From assembly GCA_029717555.1 (NCBI GenBank), contig JAMDHS010000095.1, positions 1 through 64,000 of the forward strand: DNA of 64,000 nt, read 5' to 3'. This document shows positions 22,553 to 33,500 of this stretch, one piece after another. Position 1 is the first letter of the stretch; each line of letters opens with the position of its first letter. The position numbers and the translations under genes are program-made. The notes beneath the pieces were generated by a model. That model searched no databases. It saw only the letters and a list, made by a program, of their open reading frames with translations, and had not been told where the DNA came from. The DNA comes from Peribolospora baueri (taxonomy: Eukaryota; Basidiomycota; Peribolosporomycetes; Peribolosporales; Peribolosporaceae).

Positions 22553-25197
22553 ATGGCTCGTAGCAAACCTCTCCCTTCCTCCTGCTCCCATTTCCCGGGC
22601 CACTCCCGCACCGCCGGCGCCCGCCTCAAGCGGACGGCTCGCACGGCCTCCTCTTCCTCTGCCCGTCCGCCCGTCGAAGTCATTGAGGTGCAGGATTCAG
22701 AACCGGAGCGTGGGGTGGAACGTGGGCTGGAGGAGGAGCGGAGATTGAGAGCGGCTGGAGGGAGACGCTCGGTAACTCGAACCAGCGAGCGCCGAAGGAG
22801 CCCATCGGAGGACCCGCCAAGGGGCGCACAAGCGAATCAAGGGGCAACCGACCACTTTGACGGAGCCGTTACCGGGTCACTTCTCACGTCCGACTCGAAT
22901 GATTCGCTTCCGGATCCGGCGCTGTCGTGCACGCCTATGGCCGACTCATCTTGGCTTGCGCCATCGGCAGTGACAGAACGCATGAGCTCGCCCAGTTCTC
23001 CACTCAGCTCGTCTCCAGTGGCTTCTATGCGTGTTGAGATGATTGACCTGTCCGCTTTCGCTTTTCAACCGTCACCGAGAAGGAATGGCGCTTCATCCGG
23101 TGCTACTGCTCGATTCGTTTCTGGTCACTCTGCCATGACCTGCCGGGAGACCAGTGCTGCGCCCGCGTCGCACTCTGCTGGCGAGGACGCCAATGTTGCG
23201 GTGTCTGGCAAGATGTGCGCCCACACCAATCCTGCGCCCTTTACGCCGGTCTCAGAGATCTCCCTGCGCCGACTATCATCCTGCGTTGTCTGCCAGACAG
23301 CCTGGACGACCCGCAAGACCGCCAAGAGCAAGTGGACTCACATGTCGCGTTGCGCAAAGGCGAAGGATTACAGTGAAGGGACGGTCAAGGTACTCGTGCA
23401 AAAGCAGTTGGAGCGGGAGGAGGTGGAACGCGTTCTCAGCCGGAGGAAGGAGGAGGATGGGCGGACGCTTTTTGAGCGTATCGCCGGGGTCAGCGAGACG
23501 AAACGGTCGACGGGAACGCAGAGACGCGGCGGAAGAGCGGCACAGATGTTAACAACAGTCAGGGCACATGCAGAGACGAGAGATGCGATTCAAGCTCGTG
23601 CAAGTAGTCTCCTCGAGGCAGATGTCCGGCGACAGGAGGAGATCGAGGAGAACGACCCTCCGCCTGCTACGCAAGCTTTCGGGGCCAGCAAGCTCGCCAG
23701 CCGGTTGCAGAATAGGAGAGGTCATGGTAGGGGCATTCTGGCTTCCCTTGATGCGGAGAGCAACTCTTTGTGGACAGGAGCCAGAGGCTCTATGCCGCAT
23801 AGAGTCGATGCGGCAGGCGATACGAAGAGTGAATGCCGTGCGGCGTCGTCGGCGCAGGTAGACAGAGAACAGCGTCGAAGCTTGTGGGAGCTCTCAGCGG
23901 GCAGCGTTCTCTCTCAAGATCTACCAGGTCTGGTGAGCCAATCCGGTCATCTTTTCCTCCGCTTGCCACTATTGATTCACACGTCAGATCTTGACCGGCT
24001 TGTGAGCGGCAGCGTCGTAGGGTCTGCTGACATACTCTGCAGCCTTCCTTCTTCCCCTCTTCCAAATCCAATTTGCATCTCGGTAAACGCTCGCCCTCGT
24101 CGTCGTCGGCACTGGTACCTCCTTCGGCGCCTTCCTCTGCGTGCGTCACTAGCTCAAGAACAGAAGGCCCGAAGAATACGAGTTCGAAGAAGATCGATTG
24201 TCAGCCTGGGACTGAATTCCACCGGTCATCGGCGAAGAAGATTGCGACTGATGAACAGGGGTCAACACTAGTTGATAGAGAGGAGATGCCGAAGTACGAG
24301 GAGTGGGATACGAAACGACTACAGGTGAACCCGACCTTCCACTAGCTCGCTCTCGGAACCTTCGCATGACTGAACGGATCCTTTATCCACGCCTTCAGAC
24401 AGAGGTCGCCAAATATGGCTTCCGCAATACGACAGTGCGAATGACGCTGATCCGACAGCTCGTTCAAGTGTGGACGGCTCTCCATGCCGACAAAGGTCAG
24501 GTGTCATCTCCGGGCTCCGACAAGGCCCGTGTGATGGCTTCTACTCGACGAAGTCAGCCCTGTTTAGAAAACGATGATAAGACAACGTCACCCCGAGGAG
24601 CGGCCAGAAAGCCCAGCGAAGGACGGGAACAATCGAAATCTCCTAAGTCTCCTTCAAGTCGAAAACGTCGATCCATGTCGAGAGTGCCTAGCGTGATCGA
24701 CCTCGGCTCTTCAAGCTCTTCTGTTTCGGATGATGCGGACGAGGGCGACCTCGTTGAGGACGGCGCTTCAAGCGGGTTGGGCACGGACGGAGACGACGTT
24801 GTGGGCGACCGGGAAGAGGAGATGGAGGAAGGTGTAGAAGCGCCCTCCGTTGAGGAAGGCGTGGGTCGGCAGCTGAGGAACGCTGTTCTTGCAAACAAAG
24901 AACTTTATCTCCGCATCTTGCGATACGAGGTGGGCGATCGTGCTCGCGCGTCTACGCCCAACAGGTGGTCCTCCTTATATCAAACGAAAGACTATATCCG
25001 CTGACAACCTTGACCCCGCTCTTCATCTCCTACATCATTCGGTGACACGCTAGCCCATCCCCTTCGACGAGGTCCTTTCCGTTGCTCACCGTCACGGCAT
25101 CAAAATCGGACGCCGCCGGCTGCGCGATTTCTTGGATTTGCAGTGCATCACGTTCTTCACTCAAGAGTTGACAGGTCAGAGGTCTCGATATAAATAG
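22553..25197 (+). CDS. SLX4: Structure-specific endonuclease subunit SLX4
   Basis: Scaffold that binds the SLX1 nuclease (and other nucleases in some species) to resolve branched DNA in the nucleus. Exons are 22553-23932, 24043-24324, 24399-24929 and 25054-25197, phase-consistent, 778 residues. A zinc finger of UBZ4-like spacing sits near residues 243-266: CVVC, then H-x3-C in HMSRCAK. The C-terminus carries the SLX4 conserved domain: LQTEVAKYGFRNTTVRMTLI and QLVQVW, then LYLRILRYE joined to PIPFDEVLSVAHRHGIKI and RLRDFLDLQCITFF. The rest is Ser/Glu-rich and disordered, with a VIEVQDSEPE acidic patch that resembles a SUMO-interacting motif. Start chosen at the MARSKPL ATG; an in-frame ATG lies further up at about 22391 but reads into promoter-like sequence. 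The exact 3' end is less sure, since coding-like sequence continues at 25260-25430. Confidence 0.88.
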
Positions 25198-25550
25198 CGA
25201 GGGAGGGAGGCGAGGCGGCTTGTGTAGGTCTAGTGGACGGTATGCGGGGGCCTGTCCCGGCCATATACCTTCGAGGATGACGTGTGTGCTTGGTTAACAT
25301 TATTCGGATGGTATGCGCATGGTGTCCCCTTTGCATTCTCGCCTCTCCGTCCATGTGCTCGACAACGTTGCGTCGGAAAAGCGCTTGTACGACCAGCTAA
25401 CCTGGCGCGATGTGAGTAAGGATTGAAGACAGAAGAACATAGTTTACAGGCGAGTGTGTTCAACAAAGTGGCAAGAAGGATGTCGCCTAGAAGAGACCCA
25501 GTGCTTCGCGGCGGAGAGAAGCGGGATGTTGAGTTTGATCACGTCGGCTC
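25198..25550. other. SLX4-COA3 convergent spacer with coding-like stretch
   Basis: 353 bp between two convergent stops. At about 25317-25427 (+) a 35-codon frame reads RLSVHVLDNVASEKRLYDQL before a stop, with biased codons. It may be an alternative last exon of SLX4, a tiny gene, or chance. No splice acceptor in the needed phase is obvious. Confidence 0.35.
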
Positions 25551-25981
25551 TCATGATGACTTTGGTGGGCTATTCAACGCCGCCTTCTTTTCTACCTCCT
25601 CTCTCTTCTCATCCTCAATGCTCTTCAACCCCTTAACCTGCTCATCCGTGGGCGCGCCCAGATCCCCGAAATCGTCTTGCCTGACCTTACTGATGCTGTA
25701 GAAATATGTTCCCGTGACAAAGGCCATCAGAGCCGTCCCAGTCAAGATGTTCCGCACCAGGAAGGGTCGGCGGGCCCTTCGCAGGCCTTCGGAGACGCCG
25801 TAGCCGCCTGGGTGGTAAGAGGAGTGCCAGGAGGGGGCGAGGGTCGGATGCTGCGAGCCAAGCGAGAAAGGCCACAGAAGAGAAAGTGTGGCGCTCAGCG
25901 AAGACAGTTCGGGTTTGGACTCTCATACTACCAGAGCTACAAAGAGAAGAGGCAAAACGTCCTGCTCACTGTTCTGAACAT
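25551..25981 (-). CDS. COA3: Cytochrome c oxidase assembly factor 3
   Basis: Small mitochondrial inner-membrane protein that, in yeast, binds newly made Cox1 with Cox14 and couples its synthesis to complex IV assembly. Exons are 25981-25970 (12 nt, MFRT) and 25850-25551, giving 103 residues, the usual size. The recognisable core is YHPGGYGVSEGLRRARRPFL followed by a single membrane span NILTGTALMAFVTGTYFYSI and the charged SKVRQDDFGDLGAPTDEQVK tail. The tiny first exon is inferred: it is the only ATG upstream with a GTGAGC donor that joins the acceptor at 25850 in phase. It shares a 368-bp divergent promoter with NSE4. The family assignment is strong; the first four residues are less so. Confidence 0.82.
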
Positions 25982-26349
25982 GGTTTTGGACGGGTCGAAC
26001 TGGTTAGGACGTCGCACAAGCGCTTCTCCAAATTTCAGATTTTATGTCGGGCGGGTGGGAGATCGGAAGTCGGCGACGGGCGGCGGCGAGCCGGTACTTT
26101 CGACTTGCCGCAGCACGTCGCGACGCGTGCGAGCGTGGAAATGGAAATGGGCATGGACTGCGTTCGTTTGCTAAGCGACCACTCTCTACAGTGTTCGTCC
26201 CTGCGCAAGGGTTGGACTTTGTCACGTTCGACCCCTGCTTTCCGTCACAACAGGCAGCTCTCCTTCGGCCAAGTACAAGGACGCAGAGCACCTCAGGGAG
26301 GACAAACGCAGGCCGGTTACAAGCTGGTTAGACCGCCGAAGCTTGCCGC
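25982..26349. other. Divergent promoter, COA3 / NSE4
   Basis: 368 bp between divergent start codons. I see no distinctive promoter word. Confidence 0.5.
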
Positions 26350-28195
26350 ATGACAGGCGCATCCTCGTCAAAGACAGGAAAGGAGCGAGCGCTAGACGGG
26401 GAGGACATGGAGGAGGAGGAAGTGGAGCAGGCGGAAGGTGTGGACTTGGACAACGTGGAGGAGGAGGGTGTAGGGAACAACCTCCATCAGGACCCCGGTC
26501 AGGGCTCGGCGGCGAACGATGAGGCCAGCAAGGTGTACGATCCGAACCAGGATCCCACAGAGAAAAGGGAGGTTAGGAAGGCGTATCGAGGGCTTATCAA
26601 TGCTATGGAAGGTAGGTCGTCCGTAATGAGCGTATCTCGCACTTGATGAGAGAGGACGGGTCCGAAATGATACGAATGTACTGTCCTTTTCCATAGATGC
26701 GCGCACCGACTTGGGGAACATCACCGCCGACCAGCTAGCGCAACACCTAGCAAAAGCCGACAAGCTATATGACAAAGGTGGGCTTCTTACCCGCATAAGG
26801 AACCTGCGAAGGACGATGCCGTTGGTGTCGTTTCGGTGTGCTCATGCACTCGCGGCTTTCCGCCGTTCTTCCCGTACGTGCAACTCCAGTCAAGGCCGTA
26901 CAAGAGGCGACGCTCGACTCGCGTTTCCTCATTCTTTCCTCCGATCTCTCCGCGCTCAAAGCACATCAGATGAAGGTGGACGCGGATCACTTTGATGTGG
27001 ACGAGTACATTGTCAAGCTCGCCTCCGTCATGGGCGGAGAGCAGCTTATGGGATCGATGAGCACTGATGACGGGGAGGAGGATGTGGAGGAGAGACACTT
27101 CGATTGGGACGCAGTAGGAAGGATTGCGGTGAAGCACACAAAAAGAGCGCCGACGATGGACTTTCTGTGAGTTGAGCTGTTATGGTCCGCCGTGACGGAT
27201 GTCATGCGCGTTCGAATAGTGTGTGTGATGTACGTCCGGGTGAGTTTTTAACTGACTGGCTGCTCGATTTTTCCCTGTGTCTCTTCATGTCCTCTTCATC
27301 CAATGTCAGGCTTGGTCCATTGGCTGTCGAGTTGAAGAAGCGCAAATTGGGAAAACGCGCTCAGTTGGAGAAGGACAAAGCGAGCGAGGTCAGGCCGCAA
27401 GAGGTATGTTTCGCGGCTGTAATGTTTCCCTCCCATATGTCCAATATCGCCGACCCTTTGCGATACCTACCTGCGATTGGTCTTCATTACCAGCTCAACG
27501 AAGCGGACATTACACGCAGCGAGAACGAAACGACAAAGACCGTGATGGAAATCGCAGACATCCTTGAAGAGAAGGGCGGCGTCAATGGAGTCAACTTTTT
27601 CCGCTTTGTCATCAACCCGCACAGCTATAGTAACACCATCGAGAATATATTTTATGTTAGTTTCCTCATCCGCGACGGGAAGGTCTCGTTGGATGAGGAT
27701 GAGGAGGGGGACCCTATTCTAGGTGAGTCGCAGCAGGTCAACTGCTTGACGTGCGAGTGACGGTCTGAACTGTCATTTCCTTCGCTGACCATTCCCAACT
27801 CAACGATTGTCGTCGCATTTTGCGAACTAGTCCGAACAGAGGCGCCAGACGAGAACGATTACGCGCAGGGTCTAAGGAAGCGCCAGATCATCATGGAGAT
27901 CGACATGGACACCTACCATGTGCGTTCTATGCGTATGTTTTTGTCGTCGCTAACTGGAACGCGCCCGGTCATACTCTGCCCAAGGTTGAATGACCATGTT
28001 GCCTGACGTTAGAGAATGCTAACCCACAGCTCATTCTTCCTCTTCGCTGTGTTCTTTCCGGTTCAAACTCGCGCTGGTAATTTGCGCCACAACCGAGAAC
28101 AGCAAGTCATAAACGCATACGACATCCGCGATACGATGATCCCCACACGGGAACCGTATCAGCACGCCAACATCAACGGCAGATGGTATGGATAG
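26350..28195 (+). CDS. NSE4: Smc5/6 complex kleisin subunit Nse4
   Basis: Kleisin that bridges the Smc5 and Smc6 heads and binds Nse1/Nse3; needed for recombination repair and chromosome segregation. Exons are 26350-26611, 26697-26777, 26890-27166, 27310-27403, 27494-27722, 27831-27919 and 28103-28195; all in phase, 374 residues, the family's length. Signs of Nse4 are [18 protein letters not shown] and [18 protein letters not shown] near the N-terminus, the [20 protein letters not shown] segment, and the C-terminal domain: [35 protein letters not shown] and [17 protein letters not shown], then IPTR. The last intron (27920-28102) was chosen because its acceptor is the one that restores the conserved [11 protein letters not shown] junction. 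The N-terminal 40 residues are acidic and probably disordered. Confidence 0.92.
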
Positions 28196-28624
28196 TCGGT
28201 CAATGACCCAAAACATTTCCCTTCACTATCGTCGCTCCATTCTTTTAGCCATCGTGGTTTCCGGCCTTTACGCTGCTCTTTCTGCTCTCCCTGCATTTCT
28301 CACGATGCCTGCACACTTGTACCAGTACTTGACTGTAATTTCAGCGTGGCGTATGTCGTGTTGCTTCGTCCCCGTCAGCTCGCCCGAATCGAGAATTGAG
28401 TGCCTATGCTTCGACAGCCGGAGTGGTCCGTGCAACGCGAATTCATAACCCTAATCAAGAAAACTGCCCAGTTTTAGAATATGCTGCGCCGCGGCCAAAA
28501 TTCCCACGTGTTGGTCTTCCCTGCTCCGGCGAGTACTGGCCGCCGATGTTTGGCTTGCGACCGACCTTCGATCCGTCACCCTCAAGACTCCAGCAAGTCT
28601 AGGCCATCGGTCACTCCCTTCAAG
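28196..28624. other. NSE4 tail and RPS8 promoter
   Basis: 429 bp between two plus-strand genes. Contains the telobox-like word listed separately and a pyrimidine-rich stretch before the RPS8 start. Confidence 0.5.
28447..28454. promoter_or_regulatory. Telobox-like AACCCTAA in RPS8 promoter
   Basis: The word AACCCTAA (TTAGGGTT on the other strand) lies about 170 bases before the RPS8 start codon. In several fungi, ribosomal-protein promoters carry TTAGGG-type sites bound by Tbf1-like Myb factors (established); that this one is used is inference. Confidence 0.4.
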
Positions 28625-29843
28625 ATGGGTGAGTTTGTAGTATTTTCGATGATTGGGCTGTTGGAGTGGATACGATGTCGGGAAAGTCGACCAGAGTCGG
28701 TCGTCTTTTCGGCTGATTGGAACTGGGCTCGACGTTGAAGGGCGGTGTCCAGAAGATCGATACCGTCCATGTCTTCCCGTCTCTACAACTTTGTTCTCTG
28801 ACTTCATTCGCATCGCCTCTACCCATTTCTGTGTCAATCCTCAGGTATCACTCGTGACAGCAGGCACAAGCGTAGCCACACCGGTGCCAAGCGCGCCTTC
28901 TACCGTAAGAAGAGAAAGTTCGAGCTCGGTCGCCAGCCGGCCAACACTCGTATCGGCCCCAAGAGGATCCACACCGTTCGCGTTCGCGGTGGTAACCTCA
29001 AGTACCGTGCGCTCAGGCTTGACAGGTAAGTTTTTTTATGCTCATGATGCATGGTCGCACAAAAGATCTTGTTACCAAGGCGTTGGGGCGGACGGCGTCG
29101 TCGTGATTGAGTTGGGCAAGTGCGCCGGGTGGTACTACTTCTGGGTGGAATTGGGTTTGCAACGAGGAGATAAAAGGTGTTCGGACTGCCGGCTCACGAC
29201 AATGTTTGTTGTCACACAGCGGCAACTTCGCCTGGGGCTCCGAGCACATCACCCGTAAGACGCGTATTCTCGGTGTCGTCTTCAACGCCTCCAACAACGA
29301 GCTTGTCCGCACCAACACCCTCGTCAAGAGCGCCATCATCCAGATCGACGCTACCCCCTTCCGTCAGGCCTATGAGAAGCACTACGGCCAGACCATTGCT
29401 ACCAAGAAGGGTGGTGCCAAGGTTGCTTCCGAGGCCACTACCGACGAGAGCAAGCAGTCGAAGCACGTCATTCGCAAGCTCGATGAGAGGAGGAAGGCCG
29501 CCAAGCTCGACCCTGTGAGCTGTTCACTCTTAGGCCCTTCACATATTAGTGGCCGTTCGACTTGCCCTCGCTGACATGACCATCTTGCCCTTGCCTCCTA
29601 CAGATCCTTGAGCAGCAGTTCGGTGCGGGTCGCTTGTATGCGGCCATCTCCTCCCGGCCCGGTCAGTCTGGCCGTGCTGACGGCTACGTGCTCGAGGGCA
29701 AGGAGCTCGAGCACTACCTCAGGCGTCTGAGGGCCTCCAAGGCGTCGAAGTAAGCTTCGTCTCCATCTGCTATTTCACGTTCTTGGTTTCTGTTGTTCAC
29801 AAAACTGACAATCATCTCACACTCGCTCTATAGGCACGGTTAA
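28625..29843 (+). CDS. RPS8: 40S ribosomal protein S8 (eS8)
   Basis: Structural protein of the small ribosomal subunit. Exons are 28625-28628, 28845-29025, 29220-29514, 29604-29749 and 29834-29843, in phase, 211 residues (normal length). The first exon is only ATGG, typical of fungal ribosomal-protein genes; splicing gives [18 protein letters not shown]. The conserved body follows: [73 protein letters not shown], and the C-terminal [20 protein letters not shown] and [12 protein letters not shown]. The last exon supplies only the final KHG and stop. Codon use is the most biased in the window, fitting high expression. Regulation is probably with other ribosomal-protein genes through the telobox-like site upstream. 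Confidence 0.96.
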
Positions 29844-30515
29844 GCGCCTCGCTTCGTCCCTGTCGGCACTTCTGCTTTTCCTCTCCCATCTCGGTCCACT
29901 TCGGCACATCACCACCTATGCTTCTTTCCGACGTGACAATATCAAAAGAAGTCTCGCGCATTCTTCGCGCTGTGTAGCTAGGCACCATATGCCAACCCGC
30001 TTTTGACTCTCACCTACATGTGCCTCTCGACAGGCAGTGTGCTCACTTGGAAAACTAGGATGATGTTTTGAGAGGAGCGGAAAAGCAGGAAGAGGATACG
30101 AAGGATGCGCACTGTGATCGCCTTCCAATCTCCGATATAAATTGAACGGAGAAATCATCAAATTGCCACGGACAGCTAGCGGAGGGAGAACGAATACGTA
30201 GTTGAGGTATACACGTAGCCTACCGAGAGAAAAAACCGAAGCGTCAGAGAACGAAATCCAGTGCGAAAAGAGGTGGGAATCAAAAGGCCCGCAGAACTGC
30301 GATGAATAGGGAAGTAGGAGGATGCGGGAGATGGCCATGAATGTATGGCGAGTCAAGTCCCAGAAGAGAGAACGAGTGGACAGGGTACAGATAGGAATGC
30401 ACGAGCAAAGAGAAGACCACGGGGGTACCAAGCCAAAATCGGCCAACTATGGCAGGCGGGCAGAAAGAAGAACGGGAGAGATAGACAATGAAAGCGTTGG
30501 GACCTGGCATTACGC
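29844..30515. other. RPS8 / DCK1 convergent 3' region
   Basis: 672 bp between two convergent stops; expected to hold both untranslated tails. A plus-strand frame (30322-30720) is a shadow overlapping the DCK1 end. Confidence 0.5.
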
Positions 30516-33500
30516 TCAATTCCTCTTTCGTCTGAGGCTCATCCCGCTCGTGATGCGTCCGAGACGGCCGTCCATGAGCGATTTCGAGCTGCTCCAGAAG
30601 CTCGGAGCGCGAGAAGAAGCGCGGTCGTCGATGGAGCCCTCGTACCGCGTTGATGGCGCGTGGAGCGTGGCCGAGGGCGTCCCTCCACCCAACGACCCGG
30701 GACCCGCGTTGGTTGTCTGAGGCTCGGCATCGGCAAGGGTGGAGATGGAAGTGGAGGCAGAGAGGCCCGGGGCGGTGCCGTACATGGTTTGACGGGTGAG
30801 GTAGGCCAAGTGACGCTGCAGCGGCGACTGAATTGACGGTGACCCAAACACGCCATCCGCCGACGTCATCGTGAGCCGGTTCGAAGCGTCCACGCTATAA
30901 AGCGACGCGCCTTCGCTCATTCGGACGGGTCTGTTGGGTGTGCTGCCGTTCGGTGCTGTCGTAGCCGTTGTCGCCGCCGCCGTCGCCGTCGCACCCGTCC
31001 CGGCCGTGCCGAGCGATGCCGTCCGATCCAAGCTGCTGGCACCGTCCACAGAACCACTGTTCGTTGACTGCCTGGGCAGACCAGGGCTCGACGGAGGTTG
31101 ACTAGTAGAATCGTCCAGTGAGAGCCGCTTGATCTCTTCCGCAAAGTTCATCCGGAAGACTGCGTCAGAGAAAGGAGAAAGGACAGTGAATCGCATCACT
31201 GGTCAGTTGGAGGGCACAGTGCGCATTCAACAATAAAGTTGCCAAGCGATACTCACAGCGTTCCAACGTGTCATGGAACGGTCGCATTTCAGCAGGACAG
31301 AGCTTGGCATGAAGCTTGATACACCGATCGATGACGCGCACTTGAGCGTCGATTGCGTCGCGAAGGTTCTGGATCAAGCCAACCTTGTCGGGGTTGCTGG
31401 ATACGAAGTCCGTGGAGAAGAACGCTCTCTTGTACATCCTGCGACAGCGGTGAAAGAGAGCAATGGTTGACTATTGACCGAAAGGTATGCGCTTCGCCCG
31501 CCACCTTTCATACTTACGGGATGCCTCCATTTACCGGCGCGTCAACGGCTCCATTGAGAGCCATGGAGAGCCGGGTGGTGTTGATCTTGCTGGGAGCGCT
31601 GACATACTCGAGGTTCGAGTACTTGGCCTCGAGAGCTTGCAGTTCTTCCCGTTTGGCCTCCACGTCGTTAAGGGCGTTCTCCAGCGGCGAGATCTCGAGA
31701 ATCTCGACCTGTGCAACCTCGCTCCTGCGAAGCACCGTCGGAAAGGCATCTTCACAGCGCAAAATCGTCTTCTCCACCCAAAGGGTAGCGAACTCCGACT
31801 CAGCTGATCGCATCGGTGTCTCGTTAGCCTTGGGTAACGGTCTGGTGAAGGTGAACGTGTTGGTCGCGTTGTGCTCGTAGTAACTTCGCACTGAGGGCGG
31901 CACCTCGGGATTGCTGAACATCGGGTTCGCCTTATTTGGCTCGGGTGACACAGCGGTGACCTGGATGAACTGCTGGTTCGCGAATCGGACGTCCTCCCCT
32001 GGCATGTTGCTGCTTTTGATGAGAATGGCTTTGGGATGCTTCGCCAGCAACCGCTCACAGAAACCAGCGTACTTCTCCAGCTCGAAACCGCGATAGACGA
32101 ACATCTTGTTCTGCAACGGTCCGGGCCAACCCAGACCGAAGTAGCCCACTCGGAAATAAGACGGAAAGTATCGCTCTATTGTGACAATCTTCTCATAAAG
32201 CGAGGCTTGATGGACGAGCACCTCCGAGAGTCGTTGGTAGTTGACCGATTTGGTTTCGTACTGCACCATGAGCTCCTTGCATATATCGACGGAAATCTCC
32301 CAAGCCGAGCCCTTGCCGAGGTAATCCAGGATGAGCATGTACAACGTCTCTTTCCGGGCGAATTCGGATTGTCGAGGCAGGTCGAGGTCCTCGATTGGTT
32401 CGACGAAGGAATTGAGGTCCCATGAATGCAGATCAGCATGCAGCTTGAGCGTAAGTGCGGCTTCAGTGTAGTTCCGGTTTTCCAGATGCAACTGTATGAG
32501 GATGGCGAAAGAAAGGGTACGACGTAAGCCGCGACGCAACACAAACGATATATGGCAAAAGTTCACTCACATTGACGAGCCTCAAGACATGCGTCGAGAA
32601 GACGGAAACCCGATTGGCCTGACGCAAAAAGCCGAGAAGCTTGAGAGTACCGGCGACCCGATCGTCCTCGTACCCCTCCTCCAACGGCAGACTTCGAACA
32701 CTAAGCAAGAGGTCGAGGAAACGGTTCACCGACACGAGACAGGCGTGCACCTGCTCGCGCAAATTAGGGTCCACCTGCGGGGAGTCAAAGAGAGCCCGGA
32801 GTTGACCGATGAAGAAGGCGCGAGAAATCTCGTCGCCCTTGGTGTCGGTGATAAACAGCACATCGAGGCGATCGATAATCTCCGCCTCTATAGCTCTGAA
32901 GTTGCCGTTAAGATGCCACTCGGACGTGATCATCGTGGCCAGCACCTGGACTGCTACGCTTCGAAGGGCGTCGTGGTGCGAGAGACACAGCTCCAAGACA
33001 AGCTCGACGAGCGTGGGCACAAACTGTACCTGGTAGCCACCCGTGTTAAGCCTCGCCGGCTCGTCTTCCTTCTGTGCCTCGGGCCATCCGATCGCGTTCC
33101 ACAACGTCGCGAAAATGCCCGCACCTTCGCCACGAATGTCACCGGCAAGACGCCAGACCGCTCGTCGTCTCTGAGGCTTGAACTCTTCAATGACCAGTTG
33201 GTCGCTCGCCAATAGGTGGAGGAGCATTTCGAGGCCATGGCGCCAGAGCGTGGTGTCAAATGTGTACGAGAGGTTCTGGTCGGGGATGAACTCGCGGACT
33301 AGGAGAGCGCCAATAGGCTCGGCCATCTTGAGGGTCATCTTGTGAGCCAAGATATTGATGTTAAGCCAGCTGCTGGGGTACGCCTCGTTGGAGAGGATAG
33401 CCTTCATGACCTGGAAATAGTTGGTGAGGAACTGTGCCAAGTGTGCCTTGCCCTCGATGTCCATCTGCTCGTCCAGGAAACCGGCAAGGTGCTTTCGTGG

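Noticed and set aside
28629-28844. Possible C/D snoRNA in RPS8 intron 1 (GATGAT and CTGA words)
   Set aside because: The first word does not match the RTGATGA C box, and no terminal stem pairs the flanks.
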